64,000 nt of DNA from Pardosa pseudoannulata (GCA_032207245.1 CM063506.1:38629842-38693841), one strand, 5' to 3'. Positions 43,592 to 53,835 are shown, numbered from the stretch's first letter. Notes: generated by a model not told the origin, from the letters alone. A program made the numbers and translations.

Positions 43592-44220
43592 CCCTCTAAG
43601 CGGTTCGCACGTATAATTCCGCAGGTTGTCACGTACAATTTTCGACCTCCAAAAATGTTCTGAAAATGGATGTAATTTGACATTTCTGCCAGCACTTTCC
43701 CCCATGGAGTTTTGAGGTAGGAGGGTCAGGTCGATTGTTTAGGAACTGCACCCCTCTTTGACTGACATTTATTGAGGGATGCACCCCTACTCCCTGAGGC
43801 ACAAAGACGCTGATAGCTTCACATGACTTTGTCAATCTCTATTTCGAACTATTTCGTTTGCTGTAACAGATGTATCTCCCATTGCACCACTTAAATATCT
43901 TGGATGACTTTCGTAAAAAAATATAAATAATTCTCTTAAATATTTTTTTTCGTACTTTTAGAATCCATTATTTCTTATGGGATGATCTTCGAGACTTGAT
44001 GAGCTTTATGTGTGTTAAAAATTAACAATCTATAATGTCTATTTATATATCTATTTATAACCGGAAGTAAAAGGACAATAACAAGGGTGATTTTCCCGTA
44101 TTCCAATCTAGTCGACAAAGGGTGAAGTAAAAAATCATAGAACACTTTGGTCACTGACACAATAAAACTTTAGCTTATTTTTTGGAGACTTTTTTTCCTC
44201 GGTGTGTTCCACTCGGAGGG
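43592..44220. mobile_element. 629-bp TTAA-flanked MITE, copy 1
   Basis: TTAA at 43588-43591 and 44221-44224; ends CCCTCTAAGCGGTTCGCACG (left) and CCCTCCGAGTGGAACACACC (right, reverse complement), so the outer 12-15 bases are imperfect inverted repeats. TTAA targets and CCC-type ends point to piggyBac mobilisation. There is no transposase; internal words (ccggaagtaaaaggacaata, tcttggatgactttcg, aaagacgctgatagct) are shared with the copy at 47445. Confidence 0.9.
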
Positions 44221-44224
44221 TTAA

Positions 44225-44889
44225 AAACCTAGTTGTATCTCAAAAATTTCAGAGTGACTCTCGTGTTACAGCAGAATTGCATCACTAACATGACGCTTAA
44301 ATTATCCCTTATGCATTGAAACATAACGTTTGAATTTTTAATAAACCAAAAATTAAATTTCGTACCTGTATATATCATTGCAAAATTTGACAAAAACTAA
44401 ATCTTCCATCTTCTTAAAACTTTAAAATGTTTGTTCAAGTCATTCTTGTAAAATTTATTAATTATCACACTATTTGGCCGTTAGTTTTTGTGTAATATAA
44501 TTATCCTAAATTTTAAAACATTTGCAGTTAAATAAATACCTCTTTATTAATAATTAATCTTTTTTTAACCAAGTAATTATGAATTTGGGACATATAAGAT
44601 ATTTCCGTAGTAATGCCATAATATTTTGAAGTAACTTATATCTTTAGGAATTTATAAGATCTACAATATTAACTCAAACAATATTTTTAATACAAATTTC
44701 GTAATGTAATACATTTTTAACAAAAATTTTTAGTTTATGAGTTTTTATGGATTATGTAGCTCAAACGGATATTTTGCATATATCTTAAAGTTTAAAATTG
44801 TAGAGTATCAGAAATTTACTTCCGCGCTTTGCTTTAACCTTACTGCTATTGACCATAATTGCCCACTTACTTACATAGATATTGTGGAT
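44225..44889. other. Decayed large-unit sequence, no gene
   Basis: Recognisable only as a worn copy of the large repeat unit (gcattgaaacataacgtttg, caaaatttgacaaaaacta, cttaaagtttaaaattgtag). Nothing else seen. Confidence 0.5.
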
Positions 44890-45060
44890 ATATAAACATT
44901 CCGGTCAATCCACTACTTCAATTGCGTAGAGATGGTCTTGCAAACAGTCATGTCCAATCAGATCTCTAAAACGGACCATTGCAGTCGGTCTTGGAAAACT
45001 GAGAACAGCTCTCTCTTCCCCTAAAGTCCGCAATCTTTTATTCGTCTTTAAAGTGTTATA
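44890..45060 (-). pseudogene. Reverse-transcriptase ORF tail, copy 1
   Basis: Minus-strand reading GKRAVLSFPRPTAMVRFRDL then IGHDCLQDHLYAIEVVD corresponds to the C-terminal end of non-LTR-type RNA-directed DNA polymerases common in arthropods, where a TGH...L motif precedes a zinc finger. Two in-frame stops (after CGL and after EVVD) and loss of the finger make it a relic. The same tail occurs at 46455, 48551 and 49435. Confidence 0.6.
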
Positions 45061-46192
45061 TAATGAAATACATAGTGTGATATCAGAGCTGAACCATAAC
45101 TCGATAATCAGACTTTTTGCCTGTCACCTATCACCTCCCGTGGAGCTACTAAAACAAGAATACACCGGTCACCCTCATGGTGAACATTGTGTTAAGCGAA
45201 GAAATTTACATGAATCATAACTTTAACGTAAAACTTCTCAATACTCTTTTAAATAAAAGTTTCTTATCGTTTCAAAATTTGACTAACAATTAAAACTTAC
45301 GTATTCTTGAAACTTTCAAATAGTCAGTGTTTTAACGATCTTTCTCGTTATTTTATTGATGCATGACCATACTATTTTTTCCTTTGTATTTATTTAAAGA
45401 GAATCTGTTCACAGTACTATGGGGAGATACTGTGGATTCTTTTAAAACACGCTTTCTCGCCGACAAGAAACTTCATTCCAGCAAATAACCTTAAATGCAG
45501 TTATTGACAGACATATTAAGAACAATTTAAACGAACAAAGAACTATAAAACAAAATAGCATTAAATCACAGTCGAACCATCATAGAACAAAGAACGGTCA
45601 TTTTAAGAACAATTTAACGAACATAGATAAAACAAAATATCGTCAAATCACAACCAAATCATCATAGAATGAGCTTAATTAAGAGCGGTCCTCCAGCTCA
45701 AAACAAAATCTCTTACACTTACTTTAAAAGTTATTTTACAGGAAATTTCCTTTAATACTCCCATATTACGTTAGATTTTTCCAAAAAAAAAAAAAAAATA
45801 AAAAAAAAAAAAAGATTCGAATTTTCGTTAAATAAAGAAAGCTATAAGAGTTTTCGTTTTCAATGATGGGAATAGAATGCATTAAAAATTTTATGCCTGT
45901 TGCCCATATTTTCATGTCAAAGTGTAGATAAATTGTGATTATCTCTGGTGGTAGAATCATTTCTTAGGTTTTTTTTATAAGTTGGAAAATTAAGAATTTG
46001 ATGAAAAAAAAAAAAAAAAAAAAAAGAATTATCAAGTCAAGGAAGGATAGGGTTTGTGTTGCTTTAGTAGGATGATTTTGCATAGGACAGATTTTTTTTT
46101 TTTTTTGTATTGCAACATAATTATATCAATTTTATGACACTTATGTTGGTATTTCACTTGTTGGCTGCCAACCATGCTATAGTTCTTGTTAA
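45061..46192. other. Large-unit sequence, no gene
   Basis: Contains the modules of the large unit (cccgtggagctac at 45136-45148, attcttgaaactttcaaa near 45303, gataaattgtgattatc at 45927). Poly-A stretches at 45781-45815 and 46003-46025 are slippage products. Confidence 0.55.
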
Positions 46193-46410
46193 CCCTTTGT
46201 ACTCCAGGGCTCCGGAGAAGAGTCATTTAAAATTTGTCTTCAAACTCGAGGGCTTCTCTACAGAGATAATGCAAAATAATTAGTTTTTATCATTTGATTT
46301 TGTTCTTATGTTAAAAACTGAAATTTATTTTCATTGTCTCCGTAGCGGAGCCCTCGAGTTTGAAGACAAATTTTAAACGGCTCCGCTCCGGAGCCCTCGA
46401 GTGCAAAGGG
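46193..46410. mobile_element. 218-bp TTAA-flanked MITE, complete
   Basis: TTAA at 46189-46192 and 46411-46414. Ends CCCTTTGTACTCCAGGGCTC and (reverse complement) CCCTTTGCACTCGAGGGCTC; the inverted repeat extends about 65 bp on each side and also includes AAATTTGTCTTCAAACTCG. Paralogous sequence near 49361 reads aagtcatgttaacatgattt with a single TTAA at 49370-49373, the unfilled site. Typical piggyBac-mobilised MITE. Confidence 0.95.
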
Positions 46411-46454
46411 TTAACAAGATTTCTTTAAAATACACTTGGCAGTTGAGGTGTTAT

Positions 46455-46745
46455 ATTTATTTTATAAATGCCACACAATTAGCGCCTAAGGCATTAGTTC
46501 ACGGGCTCTCCAATACTTTTTAACAATGCCCTCATACTGAGAAAGTACAACACAATTATTTAAATGTTCAAAGTCATTAGATGATTTGAGTTACACAAAA
46601 CACAGTCTGGTGAATCCACCACATCAGTTGTATAGAAATGGTCTTGCAAAAAGTCATATCTAGTCAGACCCCTAAAAAAGGCAACTGCAGTTTTTCTCTG
46701 AAAACTGGGAACAGCTCTCTCTGCCCCCCAAATCCATCATCTTTT
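46455..46745 (-). pseudogene. Reverse-transcriptase ORF tail, copy 2
   Basis: Best preserved tail. On the minus strand it reads ERAVPSFQRKTAVAFFRGL, TRYDFLQDHFYTTDVVDSP, then DCVLCNSNHL; after a frameshift FEHLNNCVVLSQYEGIVKKY and WRARELMP before a stop. C-x2-C ... H-x4-C is the zinc-finger layout at the end of many arthropod retroposon polymerases. A TAAAATAAATATAAC sequence follows downstream on the same strand, usable as a poly(A) region. Only the last ~90 codons are present. Confidence 0.7.
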
Positions 46746-47119
46746 ATTCGCCTTTAAGGTATTTTATAATGAAATACATAGTGTAATAAGAAAGCTGAAC
46801 CATAACTCAATAATCAGTCTATTTTGCATGTCCCATATCACCTCCTGTGGAGCTATTAAAACAATCAGACACCGGTCACCCTTATGGTGAACATTGTGTT
46901 AAGCAAAGAAATTTACATGAAGCATAACTTTAACTTACAACTTCTCAATACTCTTTTAAAAAAAAAAGTTCCTTATCGTTTCAAAATTTGACTAACAATT
47001 AAAACTTACGTATTCTTGAAACTTTCAAATACTCAGAGTTTAATAATCATTTCCGTTACTTTATTGGTGCATGACACACTATGTTTTCCTTTGCGTTTAT
47101 TTAAAAAGAATCTGTTCAT

Positions 47120-47289
47120 CAAACTCGAGGGCTTCGCTACAGATACAATGCAAAATAATTAGTTTTTACGATTTGATTTTGTTCTTATGTTAAAAACTGA
47201 AAATTATTTTCATTGTCTCCGTAGCGGAGATCTCGAGTTTGGAGACAAATTTTAAATGGCTCCGCTCCAGAGCCCTCGAGTGCAAAGGG
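47120..47289. mobile_element. Truncated copy of the 218-bp MITE
   Basis: From caaactcgagggcttc to gagtgcaaaggg it matches the right-hand 170 bp of the MITE at 46193-46410, and the following ttaacaagatttctttaaaa also matches the flank of that copy. The left ~48 bp are missing. Shared flank shows that it arose by duplication of the host repeat, not by a second insertion; the break at 47119/47120 is the recombination joint. Confidence 0.9.
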
Positions 47290-47429
47290 TTAACAAGATT
47301 TCTTTAAAATATACTTTTCAGTTGAGATGTTATATTTATTTTATAAATGCCAAACAATTACTGCTTAAGCCATTAGCTTAGGGCTCTCCAATACTTTTTA
47401 ACAATGACCTTATACTGAAAAAGTACAGA

Positions 47430-48550
47430 CAGGGACCGACTTAACCCTCTGAGTGGAACAAACAGATCAAGGAAAAAATATCTAAAAAATACGCTAAAAG
47501 TTTACTGTGTCAGTGGCCAAAGCGTTCTATGATTTTTTCCTTCACACTTAGTCGACTAGAATAGAATACGGGAAACCCATCTTCGTTATTGTCCCTTTAC
47601 TTCCGGTTATAAATAGATATTATAGATTGTTAATTTTTAATACACATAAAGCTCGCGAAGTCTCGAAGAAATAATGGATTCTAAAAGTACAAATAAAAAT
47701 ATTCTTGGAGAGGCTAATTTATATTTTTTAAGAAAGTCGTCCAAGATATTTAAGTGGTGCAATTAGAGATACATCAGTTACCGCAAACGAAATACTTCGA
47801 AATAGAGATTTACAAAGCCATGAAAAGCTGTCAGCGTCTTTGTTCCTCAGGGGGTAGAGGTGAATCCCTCAATAAATGTTAGTCAAAGAGGGATGAAGTT
47901 CCTAAACAATCGCCCTGACTCTCAAACCACAGAACTAGCAGAAATATACACTACATCCATTTTCGAAGCATTTTTGGAGGACAAAAATTGTACGTTTTGA
48001 AGACATCATCGCTTTGGTGGAATTGTACGTGCGAACCGCTTAGAGGGTTAAAGAAATGGGGCCCAGTGCAAACTCATTCATTCGGGGCCCCTCTCACTCT
48101 ATTGTACACATGTAGTGACTACGGGGTGTTTGTTATATGTATTAATGCCTAAAGTATGGCCCCTCAGAGCCTTTAAAGTTGACTCATCAATGTACTTAGT
48201 AAAATAAGATTAGTTTAAAATAAAAGGAAAAATTGTGAAGTAAGTAAAATTATAGAAAAGTTACAAAAAAATATCCTGGAAGATAAAGAATTTTGTAAGT
48301 CTTTACCCGAAGAATTTTCCCTGCCTAAAACAGAATGTAGCTGCGTGTTCCACATTTTTTTTTGCCAACACTTACATTTGTGAACAAGCTCTCTAATGTT
48401 GCTGAATAAGTCAAAAACTAAAAGGAGAAATTGTCGATAATTTAAAGTAATTTTAGACATAAGCATCATATTTTAACTTGAAATGGCAGTTAATTTGGGG
48501 GCTCCTTTTGACTGGTTTGCCTCGTTTGCCCTGACGGAAATCAGGCCCTG
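47430..48550. mobile_element. CAGGGCC-type (hAT-like) element with nested MITE
   Basis: Ends CAGGGACCGACTT and (reverse complement) CAGGGCCTGATTT; flanks agtacaga (47422-47429) and agtacaac (48551-48558) fit an 8-bp target duplication with two differences. Copy 2 of the host repeat reads gaaagtacaacacaatt at the same place without insertion. Without the nested MITE the element is about 514 bp. No transposase is recognised; superfamily is inferred from the 8-bp duplication. Confidence 0.75.
47445..48047. mobile_element. 603-bp TTAA-flanked MITE, copy 2 (inverted)
   Basis: TTAA at 47441-47444 and 48048-48051; ends CCCTCTGAGTGGAACAAAC and (reverse complement) CCCTCTAAGCGGTTCGCACG. It matches the element at 43592-44220 in opposite orientation. 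It lies inside the CAGGGCC-type element, only 15 bp from that element's end. Confidence 0.93.
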
Positions 48551-49434
48551 AGTACAACAAAATTTTTAAATGCCCAAAAGTTATTGGATGACTAGAGTCA
48601 CACAAAACACAGTCCGGTGAATCCACCAATCTTCAATTCTGTAGAAATGAACTTGAAAACAATGATGTCCAGTTAGACCCTAAAAAGGACCACTGCAGTG
48701 TTCTCGGAAAACTGGGAACAGCTCTCTCTTCCCCCAAAATCCACCATCTTTTATTCGTCTTTAAGATGCTTTATAATGAAATACATAGTGTTATAACAAA
48801 GCTGAACCATAACTTAATGATCAGTCTATTTTGCCTGTCACATATCACCTCCCGTGGAGCTATTAAAATAATCAGACACCAGTCACCCTCATGGTGAACA
48901 TTGTGTTAAGCAAAGAAATTTATATGAAACATAACTTTAACGTATGATTTCTCAATACACTTAAAAGTCCCTTATATATCATTTCAAAATTTAACTAACA
49001 ATTAAAATTTACGCTTTCTTGAAACTTTCAAATAGTCAGTGTAAATCGATAGGAATTTTCGTTTTTCATGATGGCAAAAGAATGCATTAAAAATGTATGC
49101 CTGTTGCCCATATTTTCATGTCAAAGAGTAGATAAATTCTGATTATTTCTGGTGGTGGAATCATTTCTTATGCTTTTATTTTCATAAGTTATAAAATTAA
49201 GAATTTGATTAAAAAAGAAGAATCATTAAGTCAAGGAAGGATAGGCTTTGTGTTGCTTTAGTAGAATGATTTTGCATAAAAGATTTTTTTTCCCAACATA
49301 ATTAAATTCCTTTTGTGACACTTAAGATTGCATTTTATTTGTTGGCTGACAACCATGCTATAAGTCATGTTAACATGATTTCTTAAAAATATACTTGGCA
49401 GTTGAGGTGTTATATTTATTTTATAAAGGCTAAT

Positions 49435-49705
49435 CAAGCTTCTAGGCCATTAGTTTACGGGCTCTCCAATACTTTTTAACAATTCCCTCTTATTGAGAAA
49501 GCACAAAACAATTATTTAAATATTAAAAATTCATTAGATCACTAGAATTACACAAAACACAGTCCGGTGAATCCACCACTTCAGTTCTATAAAAATAGTC
49601 TTGGAAACAGTCATGTCCAGTGAGATTTCAAAAAAGGGCCACTGTAGTCTTTCTTGGAAAACTAGGAATAGCTCTCTCTTCCACCAAAATCCGCCATCTC
49701 TTATT
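49435..49705 (-). pseudogene. Reverse-transcriptase ORF tail, copy 4
   Basis: Matches the other tails over agggctctcc... (reverse-complement of the WRARELM end) through cagtccggtgaatccacc (DSPDCVLC region) to agctctctcttcca. Frameshifts and substitutions make it a relic. Its position, about 950 bp beyond copy 3, follows the spacing of the large unit. Confidence 0.65.
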
Positions 49706-50923
49706 CATCTTTCAGGTGTTATATAGTGTGATGGAAACGCTGAATGATAACTACTCCTGTGGAACTATTAAAATAATCAGACACCGGACACCATCATGAT
49801 GAACATTCTGTTAAGCGAAGAAATTTACATGAAGCAAAATTTTAATGAACAACTTCTCAATACACTTTAAAAAAATTTGCCTTATCGTTTCAAAATTTGA
49901 CTAACTATTAAAATTTTCCGTACGTATTTACGTATTCTTGAAACTTTCAAATAGTCAGTGTTTTAACGATCTTTCTCATTATTTTGTTGGTGTATGATCA
50001 CACTATTTTTCCTTTGTTTTTATTTAAAAAGAATGTTAACCTAAATATCCATTGAGAGGTTTAAAATAAAATTTATAATGTTGTAAGAAATATTTGATAC
50101 ATTTTTAAATAGACAGTGACAAAATTCAAAGATTAAAAAAATAATATCTCGTTTACAATCTCATAATATGTACAAGTAATTGAATGTTTTTGAAAATAAT
50201 CAGAATCTACAATATTATCCTATTTAATATCTTCGCAATAGATATGATAACATGTTTATCAACATGTTAGATAATTCAACTTTTATAGATTATATTGCTT
50301 CATCAGCTATTTCATACACTTCTAAAAGCGTAGAACTGTAGATGTATCAGAAACGTACTTACACATTCTGGTTTAATATTACTTTAAATCAAATTATTTT
50401 CTATAACATCCTCTTTAATACCTTCAAATTTAATAAGTTTTTTTAAAATAGATATATTTCTCTTTTACATCTTCAACTTTCCATTTTTTGCACTTTTTAT
50501 TTCCAGTGAAAATAGTTTTTATTTTACCCAATCCTTCTTTTCCTTCCTGTTTAATCGAACGCGCGTTTTTGCTGATTGAGGCAGAAGGAGAATTTTTTTT
50601 GTGTTCCGTGATACAGACAGAAAACGTCAAAAATGTATGCCTGTTGCCCGTATTTTCTTTTCAAAGAGGAGATAAATTCTGATTATCTGAGGTGGTAATG
50701 TCATTTCTTATGCTTCTTTTCTTCAGCTATAAAAGTGTAAGAATTTGATAAAAAGAAATCAAGAATCCAAAAAAAAAAAAAAGAATTTTATGTTGCTTTA
50801 GGATAATATCATGCATAGGAGGTACTTTTATTTGCATAACCACAAAATTTTATGACATATGGCACTTAAGCAATGAAATTCGCATGAAACATAAAATTTA
50901 GCGTTCAACTTTTTAATAATCAG
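49706..50923. other. Large-unit sequence, no gene
   Basis: Carries attcttgaaactttcaaa near 49932, tttaatcgaacgcgcgtttt near 50550 and gataaattctgattatct at 50671, and ends in aagcaatgaaattcgcatga near 50870, where the nested inverted-repeat element begins. Confidence 0.55.
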
Positions 50924-50954
50924 AAAAATTGGGTATGAATATGTATATATATAC

Positions 50955-51005
<51 letters not shown>

Positions 51006-52168
51006 ACTGTGAATGCCCGAAATTGGAGAATGTCGACATTCACCGGTGAATGTCGACATACACCAAATACCTCGGTGAAAGACAGAATTTTTGATTATAT
51101 TCATACATATTCGGACTATCACCGGTGTATGTCGACAATCCGTATGCATTGATGGTGAATGTTAGAAAAATAATTTTTTGTTACGTTTTTAAATCGTACT
51201 TTATTATTAAAACATATATATGTTAAAATAGCAATTACCATGAAGGAATACTCCAAAGTTTCTGCATCCATTCCAAAGGAAAATACAGAAGAGCTTCAAC
51301 CTATTACACCTTCTATCAAGCCATGACTAAACAGCAGAAGTTTATTTCTATTAAAAAAAAGCGGCCGCAAACGATAATCTAATGCATGCAACTAAAATGT
51401 TACAGACATCAAAAAGAAAATTTCGTCCTGCTCAAATGGATGACACTGTGTGAATACAAGTCCCTGATGTCGACCGTGGTAGTACAGTATTGGCGGTTGT
51501 TGTTGGAATAGAAGACTCCGACTTTTATAAATAAGTAAACAAAAATGGTTCGCTCAAGCAGCTTTATACCAATAACCAGTTTATATTTTTGTAAAGAAAA
51601 GTTACTCTCCATAGATGAGATTTCTTCTCAAGAAATATCGCACTGAGAGAAGCCGCTGAAGCTAATTTGGGACGTGGATGGCATGGCTATAAAAGCTGTC
51701 ATTGCAAAAAGAAATGTTTAGTTACTAAATGCCATTAATAAATGTAAGGGACTCTTGTGCAATTCAAATTGCTATAGTAGTATAAATTGTTGCAACAAAT
51801 AACATAATATAACGTCAATCACATAATTAAGTTAATTATTGGTATTATTTTCTGTTCTAAGAGTGTTCGGTTTGTTTTATGTTCAACAGTTACATGTGCT
51901 ATTACTATAAATTTGACTGTATTATGAAGAAGAAAATATAAATATCCGACATGTTCGACATTCACCATTAGTGCATGGTGAATGTCGACATTTACCAGTG
52001 TAAGTCAGAAATAAGGGTATTTAGCAAATATTTCGGACATACACCAAACGACTACGTGAATGTTGACATTCACCGGTGAAAGTCGACATTCTCCAGATTT
52101 CGGTCTTTCACAGTAACATATATATATACACACATATTTATATATATACATATATATATATATATATT

Positions 52169-52220
<52 letters not shown>

Positions 52221-52275
52221 TACATATATATATATATATATATGTATGTATATACATATTCATACCCAATTTTTT
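50924..52275. mobile_element. Nested inverted-repeat element with (TA)n in both arms
   Basis: Outer arms: AAAAATTGGGTATGAATATG at 50924 and its inverse ending at 52275. Inside each arm comes (TA)n (50941-51001 and 52119-52255), then inner inverted repeats starting TGTTACTGTGAA (51002; inverse ends 52118) that continue through GGAGAATGTCGAC and TTCACCGGTGAATGTC. Additional short palindromes ggtgaatgtcgac recur near 51030-51160 and 51960-52090. The inner element is 1,117 bp and carries an integrase-tail relic. TGTTA-type ends fit the TGTNR ends described for Ginger transposons. Either the (TA)n belongs to the terminal repeat or a Ginger-like element landed in a (TA)n palindrome. Confidence 0.75.
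51385..51802 (+). pseudogene. KRBA2/Ginger-like integrase C-terminal relic
   Basis: Plus-strand pieces: MLQTSKRKFRPAQMDDTV, stop, IQVPDVDRGSTVLAVVVGIE then DSDFYK, stop, then after shifts LREAAEANLGRGWHGYKSCH, CKKKCLVTKCH and KCKGLLCNSNCYSSINCCNK with a final stop at 51802. The order (basic linker, VPxVDRG strand, REAA, then a cysteine-rich tail) is that of the C terminus of KRAB-A-domain-2-like integrases related to Ginger transposons. The integrase core is absent. At least three stops and two shifts; non-functional. Confidence 0.65.
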
Positions 52276-52277
52276 TA

Positions 52278-52922
52278 TCGCAACTTGTCTATGAATCAGT
52301 GGGAGAGAGGCGCCTGGTCAGATGAATCCCATTCATCACGCCGATGGTCGTGTCAGGATACGCCGTCTTCCAGGCGAACAGTTGCTTCCTCAATGTACAG
52401 TAGGTCATACACAGGCCGGTGGTGAAGGTATTATGCTTTGGTGGGCATTCTCTTGGGCGTCTCTGGGACCCGTGGGTATGGTAAAGCAGACCATGAATGC
52501 TACAGGGTATCTGAACATCATTGCTGACCAGTTGCACCCTTACATGTCCTCTGTTTTTCCAGCTGGAAATGGAATGTTTCAACAGGACAACGCCCCGTGT
52601 CACAAGGCTAAAATTGTGTTGGAGTGGTTCCAGGAACATGATGATGAATTCCAGTTAATGTCCTAGCCACCTAACTCACTGGATCTCAAACCGATAGAAC
52701 ACATTTGGGATGTCATGGGACGGCAGGTCAGATTTCAAAGACCACCAATTCGCAATATCTCGGATTCGCGTAACCGTTGCTTAAACACCTGGTACAATCT
52801 GTCTCCGGTCATCTACCAAATACTTGTGGCATCCATGCCAAGGCGGATTGAAGCTGTGTTGCGCGCCAAAGGTGGTCCAACTCTTTATTGACAAGTGGTC
52901 ATAATGTTTTGGCTCTTGAGTG
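52278..52922 (+). pseudogene. 5'-truncated Tc1-like element (transposase 3' half)
   Basis: Begins mid-gene with [10 protein letters not shown] (first catalytic aspartate), a frameshift, then [23 protein letters not shown] and FQQDNAPCHKAKIVLEW (second aspartate). A TAG at about 52664 replaces an expected tryptophan codon before PPNSLDLKPIEHIWDVM with the catalytic glutamate; 36 residues separate the second acidic pair. It ends RAKGGPTLY at TGA 52889-52891. The right terminal repeat follows: reverse complement CACTCAAGAGCCAAAACATT, next to TA. The left ~half is missing; it starts exactly where the nested inverted-repeat element ends. Confidence 0.9.

Positions 52923-52924
<2 letters not shown>

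Positions 52925-52962
<38 letters not shown>
52925..52962. repeat. (TA)n microsatellite at Tc1 end
   Basis: Short TA run beginning at the TA that flanks the Tc1-like terminal repeat; probably grew from the TA target duplication. Confidence 0.9.
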
Positions 52963-52967
<5 letters not shown>

Positions 52968-53120
52968 AAAATTAAAATGACTATTCATACCGAAATTAAA
53001 ACTTGTGTATGTATACTTGTAAAATTTAAGTAACAATAAATCTTACATATTCTTGAAACATTGAAATGCATGTTCATTATTCTTCTCTTTTTTATACTTG
53101 TATACTATCACAATATTTCC

Positions 53121-53297
53121 CCGAAGGATACTGAATGTATAGGGCACTGCGTTTTTGGTATCAGTGTTCACGGGTACAAATCCCTTATCTTGCATAATGT
53201 TCGTAGCTGCTCGGAATAGGCTTTAAGCAGTTGATCTCGATCTCGACAGCCATAGTGCAAAAAAACAGTGGGCCGCAAACGCTGCAAACCAAACTAT
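53121..53297 (+). mobile_element. Old degenerate SINE copy
   Basis: ccgaaggatactgaatgtat, gttcacgggtacaaatccct, gttcgtagctgctcggaata, ggctttaagcagttgatctc and gctgcaaaccaaac follow the order of the SINE with about one difference in five to six bases. No target duplication seen. Confidence 0.75.
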
Positions 53298-53644
53298 CAC
53301 ATTATTTCGATACTGTTTTTTTTATAAGAAATTAAACTAAATTTCAAAACACAGCTTTACTATAGAACATATAGTGCTTTATGTAATATTTAATATATTT
53401 TAATAAATAGTGAAAAATCTGAACTGCTTTAAAAAATAATATTTCGATTATAATGTTATTACATATTCAAGAAGCTGTATATCTTTGAATAAAATACTTT
53501 ATCTTAACATATCTGTAATATTTTCAGTAATATATTTAGCAACTTTTTCAGGTTCTTGGAGTTTTCTATGTATATCCTATTGCGATGCATTATGTAATTT
53601 CATTAACACGTTGAATGCCATAGCAATTTTCAGAAATCTGGCTT
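53298..53644. other. Decayed large-unit sequence, no gene
   Basis: AT-rich; gtaatattttcagtaatata and tatttagcaactttttcagg match 38930-38990. Nothing else seen. Confidence 0.5.
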
Positions 53645-53658
53645 AAAATGACAATTTG

Positions 53659-53835
53659 TGAACGATGGCCGATTGGTTAGGGTGCTGGCCTTCTGTACCG
53701 GAGTTTGTGGGTTCGAATCCCACTGTGGCAGGGATGTTCGTAGCCGTTCGGAATCGGCTTTTAGCTGTAGGTCCCGGTCTCATTAGCCCTCGTGTTGCAA
53801 AAAGTAGACCTTAGCACTCCAAACCAAACCAAACC
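53659..53835 (+). mobile_element. tRNA-derived SINE with perfect target duplication
   Basis: Plus-strand copy: tgaacgatggccgattggtt start, A-box region intact, B box ggttcgaatcccac, body cgtagccgttcggaatcggc and tail caaaccaaaccaaacc. Flanked by a perfect 14-bp repeat, aaaatgacaatttg, at 53645-53658 and 53836-53849. One of the best preserved copies here. Confidence 0.96.

Larger units (their letters stand above)
47345..48755 (-). pseudogene. Reverse-transcriptase ORF tail, copy 3 (split by insertion)
   Basis: The tail's finger-and-end part is at 47345-47429 and the upstream part at 48551-48755; together they match copy 2. A hAT-like element (47430-48550) sits between, itself holding a MITE. 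On the minus strand the right part shows the equivalent of GKRAVPSFPR and DCVLC with substitutions. Confidence 0.65.

Noticed and set aside
43253..43705. 150-codon minus-strand frame across the mariner pseudogene
   Set aside because: Antisense shadow of the mariner transposase; the lysine run is the reverse of the 18-base T tract.
48215..48469. 84-codon minus-strand frame in the CAGGGCC-type element as its transposase
   Set aside because: No catalytic or finger motifs; too short and AT-rich to support the call.
52289..52639. 116-codon minus-strand frame over the Tc1 relic
   Set aside because: Antisense of recognisable transposase motifs on the plus strand.
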